This document shows positions 1 through 7,688 of a stretch of 17,692 nt of DNA, piece after piece. Position numbers and translations under genes: made by a program. Source of the stretch: an uncultured Caulobacteraceae bacterium (lineage in GTDB: Bacteria; Pseudomonadota; Alphaproteobacteria; Caulobacterales; TH1-2); contig CALBST010000207.1 of the NCBI GenBank assembly GCA_937967425.1, forward strand, positions 1-17,692, in the 5' to 3' direction. The notes under the pieces are model-generated. The model was not told the origin of the DNA, searched no databases, and saw only the letters and a program-made list of their open reading frames with translations. The first letter of the stretch is position 1; the number at the start of each line of letters is the position of its first letter.

Positions 1-624
1 TTCGTCCAATGCCGCGAACAGTGCGCTTGTGAAGTGCAGACCGGCCGTGGGCGCGGCGACAGCGCCATCCTTGTCGGCATAGATGGTCTGATAATCCTCG
101 CGGTCAACCTCATCGGGCGCTCGTTTGGCGGCGATGTAGGGCGGCAGTGGCATGGCGCCTGCAGCAGCGATGGCGGCATCCAGATCGGGGCCAGCCAGCT
201 CGAAGGCGAGTGTGATTTCGCCGTCTTCGCCCTTGGCGGCGACCGTGGCGTCGAGAGCGCCAAGCAGACAAGCACGATCATCCAGCGTGCCGAAACGAAT
301 GCGATCCCCCTCACGCAAGCGCTTTCCGGGCTTTGCCAGCGCCGTCCAAGAGGACCCCGACAGCCGCTTCAAAAGCGTGGCCTCAACCGAGACGTTAGAC
401 TCGTCACGCACACGAACGCCGCTGAGCCGTGCCGGAATGACGCGCGTGTCGTTGAAAATGAGCAAATCACCAGGCCTAAACAACGCGGGCGCATCGCGCA
501 CGGTGAGGTCCTCAAAGGCGCCGCCCGCCGGCACGTGCAACAGCCGCGCGCTATCGCGCGGGCGGGCCGGCCGCAGCGCAATCAGGTCCTCGGGCAATTC
601 AAAATCGAACAGATCGACCCGCAT
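1..624 (-). CDS. queA: S-adenosylmethionine:tRNA ribosyltransferase-isomerase QueA (3' end cut by window edge)
   Basis: QueA transfers and isomerises the ribosyl moiety of SAM onto the 7-aminomethyl-7-deazaguanine at tRNA position 34, giving epoxyqueuosine; it is a cytoplasmic enzyme of queuosine synthesis. The 208 visible residues carry the family signatures: [11 protein letters not shown] (about 57-67), PLPPYI (about 159-164), [10 protein letters not shown] (174-183) and APTAGLHFT (191-199). The family is about 340-360 residues long, so roughly the last 40% lies beyond position 1. The ATG at 622-624 has a GGAG (complement of 630-633) five bases upstream, which fixes the start. The gene is divergent from the 708-1370 gene and has the same orientation as the coaD/cyclophilin cluster, with which queA is commonly grouped in alphaproteobacteria. 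Identity is very secure. Confidence 0.96.
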   Translation of the reverse strand, partial: MRVDLFDFELPEDLIALRPARPRDSARLLHVPAGGAFEDLTVRDAPALFRPGDLLIFNDTRVIPARLSGVRVRDESNVSVEATLLKRLSGSSWTALAKPGKRLREGDRIRFGTLDDRACLLGALDATVAAKGEDGEITLAFELAGPDLDAAIAAAGAMPLPPYIAAKRAPDEVDREDYQTIYADKDGAVAAPTAGLHFTSALFAALDE

Positions 625-707
625 CAAGACTCCAGAGACGAAGGCGCTCGTCGTAGAAACCGAACGCCTCCATTACATCTTTCTCCGCGAGTGCAAGAGA
701 GTAGCCC

Positions 708-1370
708 ATGTCCGACGACACACCGCCACCAACCCCTAACCCGAACGATCCGAAGCGTACCGGCCAGCGCTGGCTCGACATGGTCGTGGCGCTGTCGGCC
801 CTATTGATTTCGACGGTCTCGATCTTTGTCGCCTACAATAGCAATCAGTCGATGGAACGCCTCACCCGTGCGAGCGCCTGGCCCTTCATCCAGATCGGCA
901 GCGGCAACGCTGGCGCCGAGGGCGAACCACAGCTCACCTTTGCGATCACGAATGTTGGGACTGGCCCTGCACGCATCCATACATTCGAGATGCTGGTCGA
1001 CGGCCAGCCGCTGCCGCCGGGCGGCCACTTGCTAACCCGGCTGCTGCAAGCCTGTTGCGACGCTGAATTCGACGCCGCTGTCGATCGCGCGCGCGGCAGC
1101 CAAGCCGGCGCGCTCGGACAAGAACTGTCGTCACCGGTGCCGGAACGCTTCATCGCGCCAAATGGCGAAGTCTTCGCGATCATCTGGCCGCGCACGGAGC
1201 AGAACGGCGCGCTCTGGACGGCTTTGGACGCGGCGCGCCAAAATGGCCGCATCACCATGAGCACATGTTATTGCTCTGTCTTCGACGATTGCTGGATCGC
1301 CCACTCGGACACGTTTCCGCCTGAGGAAACTAAGTCCTGCGACGGCCAAGCCCTACGGGACGCGCGCTAA
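708..1370 (+). CDS. Membrane-anchored Cys-rich protein of unknown function
   Basis: I cannot assign a function. The 220-residue product has a Pro-rich hydrophilic N-terminus (1-20), one hydrophobic helix at about 25-43, and a soluble C-terminal part. That part looks beta-rich at 57-100 (LTFAITNVGTGPARI resembles an Ig-like strand pattern). It has six cysteines: Cys116-Cys117 (ACC), Cys187 and Cys189 (CYC), Cys195 and Cys211. The segment CYCSVFDDCW (187-196) looks like a family hallmark that I believe recurs in other proteobacterial hypothetical proteins, but this is from memory. By the positive-inside rule (KRTGQR before the helix) the C-terminus should be periplasmic, where the cysteines could form disulfides. 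The ATG at 708 follows an AAGAGAG purine stretch (696-702). It is divergent from queA and convergent with the downstream cyclophilin, so it is transcribed alone. Confidence 0.8.
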   Translation: MSDDTPPPTPNPNDPKRTGQRWLDMVVALSALLISTVSIFVAYNSNQSMERLTRASAWPFIQIGSGNAGAEGEPQLTFAITNVGTGPARIHTFEMLVDGQPLPPGGHLLTRLLQACCDAEFDAAVDRARGSQAGALGQELSSPVPERFIAPNGEVFAIIWPRTEQNGALWTALDAARQNGRITMSTCYCSVFDDCWIAHSDTFPPEETKSCDGQALRDAR

Positions 1371-1382
1371 CGCACGCGTCCC
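1357..1382. terminator. Possible bidirectional hairpin terminator at a convergent junction
   Basis: GGGACGCG (1357-1364) and CGCGTCCC (1375-1382) form a perfect 8-bp stem around a 10-nt loop. The stop codon of the 708-1370 gene (1368-1370) lies in the loop, and the cyclophilin gene ends at 1390 on the other strand. No T-tract follows on either strand, so this may be a structure supporting Rho-dependent termination or 3'-end protection, not a classical intrinsic terminator. Confidence 0.45.
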
Positions 1383-1389
1383 ACGCTCG

Positions 1390-1863
1390 CTATTCGGCGC
1401 GGGCCGAGATGATTTTTCCCGGATTGGCCACCGTGCCCGAGCCCGGCGCGCCCTTTGGCAGCGCGTCGACGGCTTCCATGCCGGATGTCACCTGGCCCCA
1501 GACCGTATACTGCCTGTCGAGGAAACGGGCGTCGTCGAAGCAGATGAAGAACTGGCTGTTGGCGGAGTTCGGATCGTTCGTGCGCGCCATTGAGCAGACG
1601 CCGCGCACATGTGGCTCGGCGCTGAATTCCTGTTTCAGGTTTGGCTTCGTGGAGCCGCCGGTGCCGTTGAAATTTCCGCCGTCACCGCCTTGAGCCATGA
1701 AGCCCTCGATAACGCGATGAAACGGCACGCCATTATAGAAGCCCTCGTTCGCGAGTTCGCCGATGCGCTGAACATGGTTCGGCGCGAGGTCCGGACGGAA
1801 CTTGATTTTCACCGTGCCGGTCTCGAGTTCGAGCGTCAGGGTATGAAAGGAATTATCGACCAC
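1390..1863 (-). CDS. Cytoplasmic cyclophilin-type peptidyl-prolyl cis-trans isomerase
   Basis: This 157-residue single-domain cyclophilin catalyses cis-trans isomerisation of Xaa-Pro bonds and has no signal peptide, so it is probably cytoplasmic (PpiB-like). The catalytic core is visible: FHR with Arg50, FMAQGGD with Phe55 and Gln58, and NDPNSANSQFFI (96-107). The human CypA Trp121 and His126 positions appear to be Phe114 and Tyr119 (FLDRQYTVWG), as is usual in bacterial cyclophilins with poor cyclosporin binding. The start is GTG at 1861-1863, preceded by an AGAGAGAAG purine stretch. It overlaps the end of the upstream cyclophilin gene by 28 nt in another frame, suggesting translational coupling. 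It is the last gene of the gyrA-coaD-cyclophilin run before the inserted plus-strand gene. Confidence 0.95.
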   Translation of the reverse strand: MVDNSFHTLTLELETGTVKIKFRPDLAPNHVQRIGELANEGFYNGVPFHRVIEGFMAQGGDGGNFNGTGGSTKPNLKQEFSAEPHVRGVCSMARTNDPNSANSQFFICFDDARFLDRQYTVWGQVTSGMEAVDALPKGAPGSGTVANPGKIISARAE

Positions 1864-2729
1864 CAGCTTCTCTCTCTATTCGGATTGCGCGGCACGCGCG
1901 CGGGGATTTCAACATCACAGACCGAGAAATCGGCGCGGCGTGCGCGGCGGGTTTCTTCGATCAAATCGCGGAATTGCGGACCGTCGGTGCGCAGGATGTA
2001 AATTGGCGCGCGTTCGCTTTCCGGCAAGTCGGCAGCGATGCGTACGGCGATCATGCGGTCCGGGTTTGGCGGCGGGTTGCCAACGGCAATCTGCATCACC
2101 GCGGGCTGTCCCCAGACGACCCGGCCGAAGATCGTGTAGCGCTTATCCAGCGCCGTGTTCGGCTGACGCATGATGAAAAATTGGCTGTTGGCGGAGTTCG
2201 GATTGTCCGCACGCGCCATTGAGACGACGCCCTGGCAATGCAGCGCATTGGCTGCGACACGGCCATCGCTTGTGACCGCCATCTGCGCATCGGGTTGAGA
2301 TTCAATCGGGAGAGCCTTGTAGAAGCCCAATCGCGCGCGGCTTTGCTCGGCCGCCTGGATAAACGGCATCTCCGGCCCGCGGCGGAACATGAATTCCTCG
2401 CGGAGATCCGGCAGAGACGAGGCGCCCTCCCCAGTGCCGAGCGGATCGCCTGTCTGGGCCATGAAGTCATCGACAACGCGGTGGAAGGTTAGGCCATCGT
2501 AGAAGCCAAGCCGCGTCAACGTCCGGATGCGCTCTACATGACGCGGCGCGATTTCCGGGTAGAGTTCGATCACGATCCGCCCGTGGACGGTATCGATGTA
2601 GAGCGTGTTCTCCGGATCGACCTGGCGCCAATTGCGCGGGTCAGGCGTCTGGGCGGACGCCGAGTCAAACATGCCAGCGAGGCCCAACGCGAGCACCGCC
2701 GCAGCCAAAAACTTTCCAAAGCGCAGCAT
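1836..2729 (-). CDS. Exported cyclophilin-type peptidyl-prolyl isomerase with C-terminal extension
   Basis: This is a second cyclophilin (297 residues), directed to the periplasm by a signal peptide: basic MLRFGK, hydrophobic 8-20, and probable cleavage after SASA (23-26). Catalytic elements are FHR (Arg84) and FMAQTGD (about 89-95), then an insertion of roughly 35 residues (115-150), then ADNPNSANSQFFI (154-166). About 70 residues follow the core and end in a Trp/Pro-rich tail (SWWSIIPFIP). It probably assists folding of envelope proteins. The start ATG (2727-2729) shares its A with the coaD stop (TAATG), a classic reinitiation arrangement, and its 3' end overlaps the next cyclophilin. The pair looks like an old duplication split into exported and cytosolic versions. 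Confidence 0.93.
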   Translation of the reverse strand: MLRFGKFLAAAVLALGLAGMFDSASAQTPDPRNWRQVDPENTLYIDTVHGRIVIELYPEIAPRHVERIRTLTRLGFYDGLTFHRVVDDFMAQTGDPLGTGEGASSLPDLREEFMFRRGPEMPFIQAAEQSRARLGFYKALPIESQPDAQMAVTSDGRVAANALHCQGVVSMARADNPNSANSQFFIMRQPNTALDKRYTIFGRVVWGQPAVMQIAVGNPPPNPDRMIAVRIAADLPESERAPIYILRTDGPQFRDLIEETRRARRADFSVCDVEIPARVPRNPNRERSWWSIIPFIP

Positions 2730-3232
2730 TACGACACCCCGAACTTCGCCTTCAGTCGTCCTTCTACTTCTTTGGGCACGAAGTGCGCGACGCTTCCTTG
2801 CAGTCGCGCGATTTCTTTCACCAACCGGCTCGCGATCGCCTGGTGCGTCGGATCGGCCATGAGAAAAACTGTTTCAATAGCTGGGTTTAGCTTCTGGTTC
2901 ATCCCAACCATCGCGAACTCGTACTCAAAGTCGGCGACCGCTCGAAGTCCCCGGACGATGATTTGCGCCCCTACGCTTTCGGCGAATGACATCAGCAATG
3001 TGTCAAAAGGTTGGATGACGATCTCGGCTTCGCCTTTGATCTTGGCGCACTGCTCTCGGACCATATCGACCCGCTCGTCCAGACTGAAGAGCGGGCCTTT
3101 GTCCTGATTGATGGCGACTCCGATGACGAGCCTGTCCACCAGCTTCGCGGCGCGGGAGATGATATCCACATGGCCGTTGGTTGGGGGATCAAACGTGCCT
3201 GGGTAGAGGCCAACACGGACAGTCTTCGTCAT
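2729..3232 (-). CDS. coaD: Phosphopantetheine adenylyltransferase CoaD
   Basis: CoaD joins ATP and 4'-phosphopantetheine to form dephospho-CoA, the penultimate step of CoA synthesis. The 167-residue protein matches the family length of about 160-170. It shows the nucleotidyltransferase TNGH motif (18-21) within YPGTFDPPTNGH, the substrate-site segment VRGLRAVADFEYEF, and a C-terminal IASRLVKEIA corresponding to the ISSxxVKE ATP loop. The IAS form replaces the enteric ISS form and is, as I recall, usual in alphaproteobacteria. The start is ambiguous: ATG at 3230-3232 or the adjoining GTG at 3233-3235. The AGAGGGG stretch (about 3243-3249) fits either, and the GTG spacing is slightly better. 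A strong hairpin (3260-3299) lies just upstream, and the stop overlaps the next start by one base. Confidence 0.96.
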   Translation of the reverse strand: MTKTVRVGLYPGTFDPPTNGHVDIISRAAKLVDRLVIGVAINQDKGPLFSLDERVDMVREQCAKIKGEAEIVIQPFDTLLMSFAESVGAQIIVRGLRAVADFEYEFAMVGMNQKLNPAIETVFLMADPTHQAIASRLVKEIARLQGSVAHFVPKEVEGRLKAKFGVS

Positions 3233-3259
3233 CACACACCGCCCCTCTTGGACCGCTGC

Positions 3260-3299
3260 CGCCCTGGCCGGCTGAGCTCGGCGCCGGTCGGCCAGGGCG
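3260..3299 (-). terminator. Long GC-rich hairpin between gyrA and coaD
   Basis: Bases 3260-3270 (CGCCCTGGCCG) and 3289-3299 (CGGCCAGGGCG) form an 11-bp stem by Watson-Crick pairing, extendable by two G-U and two G-C pairs (3271-3274 with 3285-3288). It starts about 17 nt past the gyrA stop and ends about 10 nt before the coaD ribosome binding site. No T-tract follows on the minus strand, so it could be a Rho-assisted or partial terminator, an mRNA processing or stability element, or a structure tuning coaD translation. Confidence 0.55.
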
Positions 3300-3316
3300 C
3301 CGACAGTCCGGCAGGC

Positions 3317-6061
3317 TCACTCACTCCCGCTCGCCGCGCCCTCAGCTCCACCAGCCTCACCGCCTAGCGCTTCGAGGCGCTCGGCCGCAACAACATGCTC
3401 GTCATCGCTGACATTGATCAAGATCACACCTTGCGTCGCGCGACCCGCAATCCTGATTTGGTCGACCGCGGTGCGGATAAGCTGACCCTTATCGGTAACT
3501 AGCAACAGCTCTTCTTCGTCGAGCACCGGGAAAGACGCCACGATGCGTGCATCGCCCGTCAGCTTGTGCGCGCGCAGACCTTTGCCGCCGCGGCCTGTAA
3601 TCCGGTACTCGTAGGACGACGCGCGTTTGCCGAGACCGCCTGAGGTGACTGTCAGGATGAATTGCTCCTGAGTTTTGAGCCAAGCGAGCCGTTCAAACGG
3701 CACTTCCGCGACCTCGCCGTTGTCGTCTCCAGCTTCCGCGTCGGTCTCCGCTTCGCCATCCACGGCGTCACGCGACCTCGAATCCCATTTGAAGTAGGCG
3801 CGGGCCTCGGCTGGGGTGACCTCGATGTGTTTCAGCACGCTCATGCCGATGACGCTGTCGCCGTCCGCCAAATTGATCCCGCGGTTGCCTGTCGATGTGC
3901 GGCCTGAGAACACGCGCACGTCCGTCACCGGAAAGCGAATGCACTGACCGTTCGCAGTCGTCAGCAGTACGTCGTCTTCGTCGGTGCAGATTTGAACGCC
4001 TACGATGCCATCGCCCTCATCGGGCTTCATGGCGATCTTCCCGTTGCGGTTTACCTGCACAAAGTCGGAAAGCTTGTTCCGGCGGACGTTGCCCGACTTG
4101 GTGGCGAACATCACGTCGAGCTTATCCCAGTCGTGTTCGTCCTCCGGCAGCGCCATCACCGACGTGATCGTCTCGCCTTGGCCAAGCGGCAGCAGATTCA
4201 CGAGCGCGCGGCCCTTGGTGCGCGGATCGCCAGCTGGAATACGCCACGCCTTCATCTTGTAGGCCATGCCCGACGACGAGAAGAACAGGATCGGCGCGTG
4301 CGTGGAAGCCACGAACACGCGCGTGACGAAATCCTCGTCCTTCATCTGCATGCCGGCGCGGCCCCTGCCGCCCCGGCGCTGCGTTCTGTATGCGGCAAGC
4401 GGCGTGCGCTTGACATAGCCGCCGTGCGTGACGGTAACGACCATCTCTTCGCGCGGGATCAACGCTTCGTCGTCGATGTCGCCCTCAGACTCCGAGAAGG
4501 CCGTGCGGCGCGGCACGCCGAAGGCTTCTTTTACGGCGGTGAGTTCGCCACGAATGATGTCGAGGATGCGCTCGCGCGAACCGAGAATTTCGAGTAGTTC
4601 CTGGATCTCTTGCGCGATCTCGTTCGCCGCCTTCGCGATGTCGTCGCGGCCAAGGCCGGTGAGACGCGAGAGTGTCAACGCAAGGATAGCGCGCGCCTGC
4701 TCATCCGAGAGCCGTACCTTGTCGCCGTCAGCGACGACGGTGCGCGGGTCGGCGATGAGCGCGATCAGCGGCATCATATCGCCGGCCGGCCAATCGCGCG
4801 CGATCAAGCGCTCACGCGCCACGCCCGGGTCGGGGCTTTCGCGGATGAGCTTGATCACTTCGTCGATGTTGGCGACGGCGATGGCGAGACCGACGGTTTC
4901 GTGACCGCGCTTACGAGCCTTCGCCAAGCGGAACTTAGTGCGGCGGGTAACGACCTGTTCGCGGAACGAAAGGAAAATTTCTAGAATCTTCCGCAAGCCC
5001 ATCTGCTCAGGCTTGCCCTGGTTCAGCGCCAGCATGTTCACGCCGAAAGACGTCTGCAGCGACGAGTAGCGATAGAGCTGGTTCAGCACCACGTCCGGCA
5101 CCGCATCGCGCTTGAGTTCAACGACCAGGCGCACGCCCAGGCGGTTTGACTCGTCGCGCACTTCGGCGATGCCCTCGATGCGCTTCTCGCGCACCTGCTC
5201 GCCGATCTTCTCCACCATCTCGGCCTTGTTCACCTGATACGGAATCTCGGTGAACACCAGCGCTTCGCGTCCGCGGATGGTTTCGTTGTGATGTTTGGCG
5301 CGGATCAACACCGAACCGCGGCCGGTCATCAGCGCGAGACGCGCGCCAGCGCGACCGAGAATTTCGCCGCCTGTCGGGAAGTCGGGTCCTGGAACGATAT
5401 CAAGCAAGTCGAGGTCGGAGATGTTCGGATTGTCGATCATCGCCACCGTGGCGTCGATAACCTCCGAGAGATTGTGCGGCGGAATGTTCGTCGCCATGCC
5501 GACCGCGATGCCGCCGCCGCCATTGACCAGGAGGTTCGGAAACCGCGCCGGCAGAACCGTCGGCTCCTGCACCGTGCCATCATAGTTGTCTTGGAAATCG
5601 ACGGTCCCTTCATCGATATCGTCGAGCAGCGCGCGCGCCGCCTTCGCCAACCGCGCTTCGGTGTAACGCATCGACGCCGGCATATCGCCGTCGATCGAAC
5701 CGAAATTGCCTTGGCCATCGACCAAGGTAAGCCCCATCGAGAAGTCCTGCGCCAAGCGCACGAGCGTCAGGTAAATCGCTTGGTCGCCGTGCGGGTGGTA
5801 ATTGCCCATCACGTCCCCGACTGATTTCGCGCTCTTGCGATACGCTTTGTCGTGCGTGTTGCCCGCCTCATCCATCGCGTAGAGGATGCGGCGGTGGACC
5901 GGCTTCAACCCGTCGCGCGCATCAGGCAGCGCGCGCGAAACGATAACGCTCATCGCGTAATCGAGATATGAGCGCTTCAGCTCGTCCTCGACGCTGATCA
6001 GCTGAACGCCTTTCGGGAGGGATGGTCCGCCGTTCTCGGCGGGATCGGACGTGTCTGACAC
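3317..6061 (-). CDS. gyrA: DNA gyrase subunit A
   Basis: GyrA is the DNA-cleaving subunit of the A2B2 type II topoisomerase that introduces negative supercoils. The 914-residue product has the winged-helix/tower domains with catalytic Tyr133 (MRYTEARL) and the C-terminal beta-pinwheel with a complete GyrA box QRRGGRG (561-567), which separates it from ParC. A Glu/Asp-rich insert at about 761-788 and a Gly/Ala/Glu tail fit alphaproteobacterial GyrA. The start is GTG at 6059-6061: no ATG, GTG or TTG lies in frame just upstream, and the longer open frame to 6502 runs antisense through sodC. The ribosome binding site is weak (GGG only). In the quinolone region ([10 protein letters not shown], 89-98) Gln94 and Leu98 occupy the E. 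coli Ser83 and Asp87 positions, an unusual combination. Confidence 0.98.
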   Translation of the reverse strand: MSDTSDPAENGGPSLPKGVQLISVEDELKRSYLDYAMSVIVSRALPDARDGLKPVHRRILYAMDEAGNTHDKAYRKSAKSVGDVMGNYHPHGDQAIYLTLVRLAQDFSMGLTLVDGQGNFGSIDGDMPASMRYTEARLAKAARALLDDIDEGTVDFQDNYDGTVQEPTVLPARFPNLLVNGGGGIAVGMATNIPPHNLSEVIDATVAMIDNPNISDLDLLDIVPGPDFPTGGEILGRAGARLALMTGRGSVLIRAKHHNETIRGREALVFTEIPYQVNKAEMVEKIGEQVREKRIEGIAEVRDESNRLGVRLVVELKRDAVPDVVLNQLYRYSSLQTSFGVNMLALNQGKPEQMGLRKILEIFLSFREQVVTRRTKFRLAKARKRGHETVGLAIAVANIDEVIKLIRESPDPGVARERLIARDWPAGDMMPLIALIADPRTVVADGDKVRLSDEQARAILALTLSRLTGLGRDDIAKAANEIAQEIQELLEILGSRERILDIIRGELTAVKEAFGVPRRTAFSESEGDIDDEALIPREEMVVTVTHGGYVKRTPLAAYRTQRRGGRGRAGMQMKDEDFVTRVFVASTHAPILFFSSSGMAYKMKAWRIPAGDPRTKGRALVNLLPLGQGETITSVMALPEDEHDWDKLDVMFATKSGNVRRNKLSDFVQVNRNGKIAMKPDEGDGIVGVQICTDEDDVLLTTANGQCIRFPVTDVRVFSGRTSTGNRGINLADGDSVIGMSVLKHIEVTPAEARAYFKWDSRSRDAVDGEAETDAEAGDDNGEVAEVPFERLAWLKTQEQFILTVTSGGLGKRASSYEYRITGRGGKGLRAHKLTGDARIVASFPVLDEEELLLVTDKGQLIRTAVDQIRIAGRATQGVILINVSDDEHVVAAERLEALGGEAGGAEGAASGSE

Positions 6062-6098
6062 GGGACCCGGTCTATCTTCTAGGGCTCGGAGCGAGCGG

Positions 6099-6132
6099 TT
6101 TCTGGAGACAGAAAAAGCCAGAAAAAACTGGC
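6099..6132. promoter_or_regulatory. Phased A-tracts and overlapping inverted repeats in the gyrA-sodC divergent region
   Basis: TTTCTGG (6099-6105) is an inverted copy of CCAGAAA (6118-6124), and GCCAG (6117-6121) is an inverted copy of CTGGC (6128-6132) across A6. The middle segment can therefore pair with either neighbour. CAGAAAAA also occurs twice, exactly 10 bp apart (6109 and 6119), so the A-tracts are in helical phase. On the gyrA strand the 5-bp hairpin is followed directly by T5 (6116-6112), 50 nt before the GTG start. It could be a curved promoter, a protein-binding site or an RNA attenuator. A GATTC (GANTC) site lies beside it at 6136-6140. Confidence 0.4.
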
Positions 6133-6190
6133 CTCGATTCCGTCGGAAACTAACATTGTGAAGGCCTCGTCGCAAACCAAGGACCAGCTC

Positions 6191-6757
6191 ATGCGCTCTC
6201 TCGCCGCCCTCGTTTTTGCAGCCCTGATGGCCGCCTGCTCCAGCACGCCAGACAGCGTGCAGCTGGCGCGGGAACTCACACCGCGCACGGTGTGGATCGT
6301 CGGTGGCGACGGCCAAGCAGTCGGCCAGGCGACCTTCACCGAGGCTCCGACAGGCGTGTTGATTCGTATGGAGTTTTTGGAACGCCGACTCCCACCCGGA
6401 TGGCATGGCCTGCATTTGCACGACCGCGGCGACTGCAGCGACTTCGCCAGCGGCTTCCGCGCCTCGGGCGCTCACGTCACCCTCAATCACCGCGTGCAGC
6501 ACGGCTTACTCAATCGCCGCGGCCCCGAGGCAGGCGATCTGCCGAACATTCACGCGTCGCCAAGCGGTAATTTCGGAGCCGAGGTGTTTTCGCCCTATGT
6601 GACGCTCCACAGCGCCCGCATCGGCAACCGCCTCCCGCTGCTCGACAGCGATGGCGCAGCACTGCTGATCCACGCTGACGCGGACGATCACCAGGCGCAG
6701 CCAATCGGCAACGCGGGCGCGCGGATTGCCTGCGCCGCGCTTACGCCACTGCCTTGA
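6191..6757 (+). CDS. sodC: Cu/Zn superoxide dismutase-family lipoprotein (SodC-like)
   Basis: This family disproportionates superoxide in the periplasm. The 188-residue product begins with a lipoprotein signal (MRSLAALVFAALMAAC, lipid Cys16), so it is probably membrane-anchored. Copper ligands are His75, His77 (HGLHLH) and His161; the bridging ligand is His95 (GAH). For zinc, His104 and Asp116 (GDLPN) are present, but the remaining zinc ligand appears to be Glu113 (GPEAGDL, where GPHAGDL or GHLGDL is usual). The disulfide pair Cys82/Cys181 and the active-site Arg178 (GNAGARIAC) are retained. ATG 6191 gives a proper signal peptide; an upstream in-frame GTG (6158) would add a polar leader. The gene is divergent from gyrA, and its last 17 nt overlap the end of the convergent transporter gene. 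Confidence 0.9.
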   Translation: MRSLAALVFAALMAACSSTPDSVQLARELTPRTVWIVGGDGQAVGQATFTEAPTGVLIRMEFLERRLPPGWHGLHLHDRGDCSDFASGFRASGAHVTLNHRVQHGLLNRRGPEAGDLPNIHASPSGNFGAEVFSPYVTLHSARIGNRLPLLDSDGAALLIHADADDHQAQPIGNAGARIACAALTPLP

Positions 6758-7628
6758 AGCGGCGCTCGGCGATCGCGACCAGAAGCACGCCGCCAATGGT
6801 CAGCGCCCCACCGAACAGAATCTGCGGCGTGATCTGATTGTGCAGCACAAGTGCGGCCAGCGCGAACGAGATCACGGGCGTCATCAGCAGGTACGGCGTC
6901 GTGCGTGACACCTCATACTTCTGCACCAGCTTGAACAAGAATGCGTTGGCGACGATCGAGGAAACCAAGCCGCCGAAGATCAAAGCGACCCAAACGCGCC
7001 AGTGCGCGCTAGCGGCGGCTTCAACATGACCTGTTTCGAACAGAAGCGAACCGCCCACCATGGTTGGCACGATCGCCAGGGCGATCCAGGCTTGCGTCGC
7101 CCACACGTCCGTTCCAGCGATTTTTCGCACCATCACAGCGCCTAGGCCGTAGAACACGGACGCTAGCCCGACGAGGAACAACGCCCAACCTTGGGCGAAC
7201 ACCGCTGGATCAAACGTCATCGAAGCGGTGCCGAGAAACGCGACAATGACGCCGGCCCAACGAAGCGGTGACACGCTTTCCTTCAATAACAGGGCCGCGA
7301 ACACGACTGACGCCGGCGCCCACAATTGCATCGCCACGACCATCGGCGCGATATCGGTGGCGAGCTTTAGCCCCGCATACTGGACGCCGAAGTGCAACGG
7401 CCCGACGAATACCAGCATTAGCGCGAACGGCTTCCAAACGGCCCGCGGCGGCATACGAATGAACCAAATCAGCGCCGCCAGCACAAAGGCGAAGCGCACC
7501 GCTACCGTCATCATCGCGGGCAGTGCATCGACGGCGATCTTCGCCAAGATGTTGTTCACGCCCCAAATGAGCGCGATCGAGATCAGCTGGATCAAATCCA
7601 GTGGCGTGAAGGCGCGCGAGGAAGGCAC
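6741..7628 (-). CDS. EamA-family (DMT superfamily) inner-membrane transporter
   Basis: The 295-residue, strongly hydrophobic protein has a pattern of about ten transmembrane helices built from two EamA repeats. The first opens with LIQLISIALIWGVNNILAK and the second with the GWALFLVGLASVFYGLGAVM segment; the ALVLHNQITPQILFGGALTIGG segment near the end is characteristic of the family. Members export metabolites such as amino-acid derivatives, but the substrate cannot be read from sequence. The start is GTG (7626-7628) with AGAAGG six bases upstream. The extreme C-terminus is basic (ERRFKAVA), in line with a cytoplasmic end. It is convergent with sodC (17-nt overlap) and divergent from the sulfotransferase-like gene. 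Confidence 0.92.
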   Translation of the reverse strand: MPSSRAFTPLDLIQLISIALIWGVNNILAKIAVDALPAMMTVAVRFAFVLAALIWFIRMPPRAVWKPFALMLVFVGPLHFGVQYAGLKLATDIAPMVVAMQLWAPASVVFAALLLKESVSPLRWAGVIVAFLGTASMTFDPAVFAQGWALFLVGLASVFYGLGAVMVRKIAGTDVWATQAWIALAIVPTMVGGSLLFETGHVEAAASAHWRVWVALIFGGLVSSIVANAFLFKLVQKYEVSRTTPYLLMTPVISFALAALVLHNQITPQILFGGALTIGGVLLVAIAERRFKAVA

Positions 7629-7688
7629 GCGGGGCCTTCTAGCGAGATTCAGTTCCGTCGGCGCGGCTGCCGTCGCGGCAACATTATC

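Noticed and set aside
34..807. 257-residue plus-strand open frame across queA
   Set aside because: Antisense to clear QueA motifs and then out of frame with the 708-1370 gene.
5288..5824. 178-residue plus-strand open frame opposite gyrA
   Set aside because: Arg/His-rich antisense frame with no recognisable domain, created by high GC in a coding region.
6062..6502. N-terminal extension of gyrA to 6502 (1061 residues)
   Set aside because: The extra 147 residues are antisense to the well-supported sodC gene and match no GyrA domain; GTG 6061 gives the normal N-terminus.
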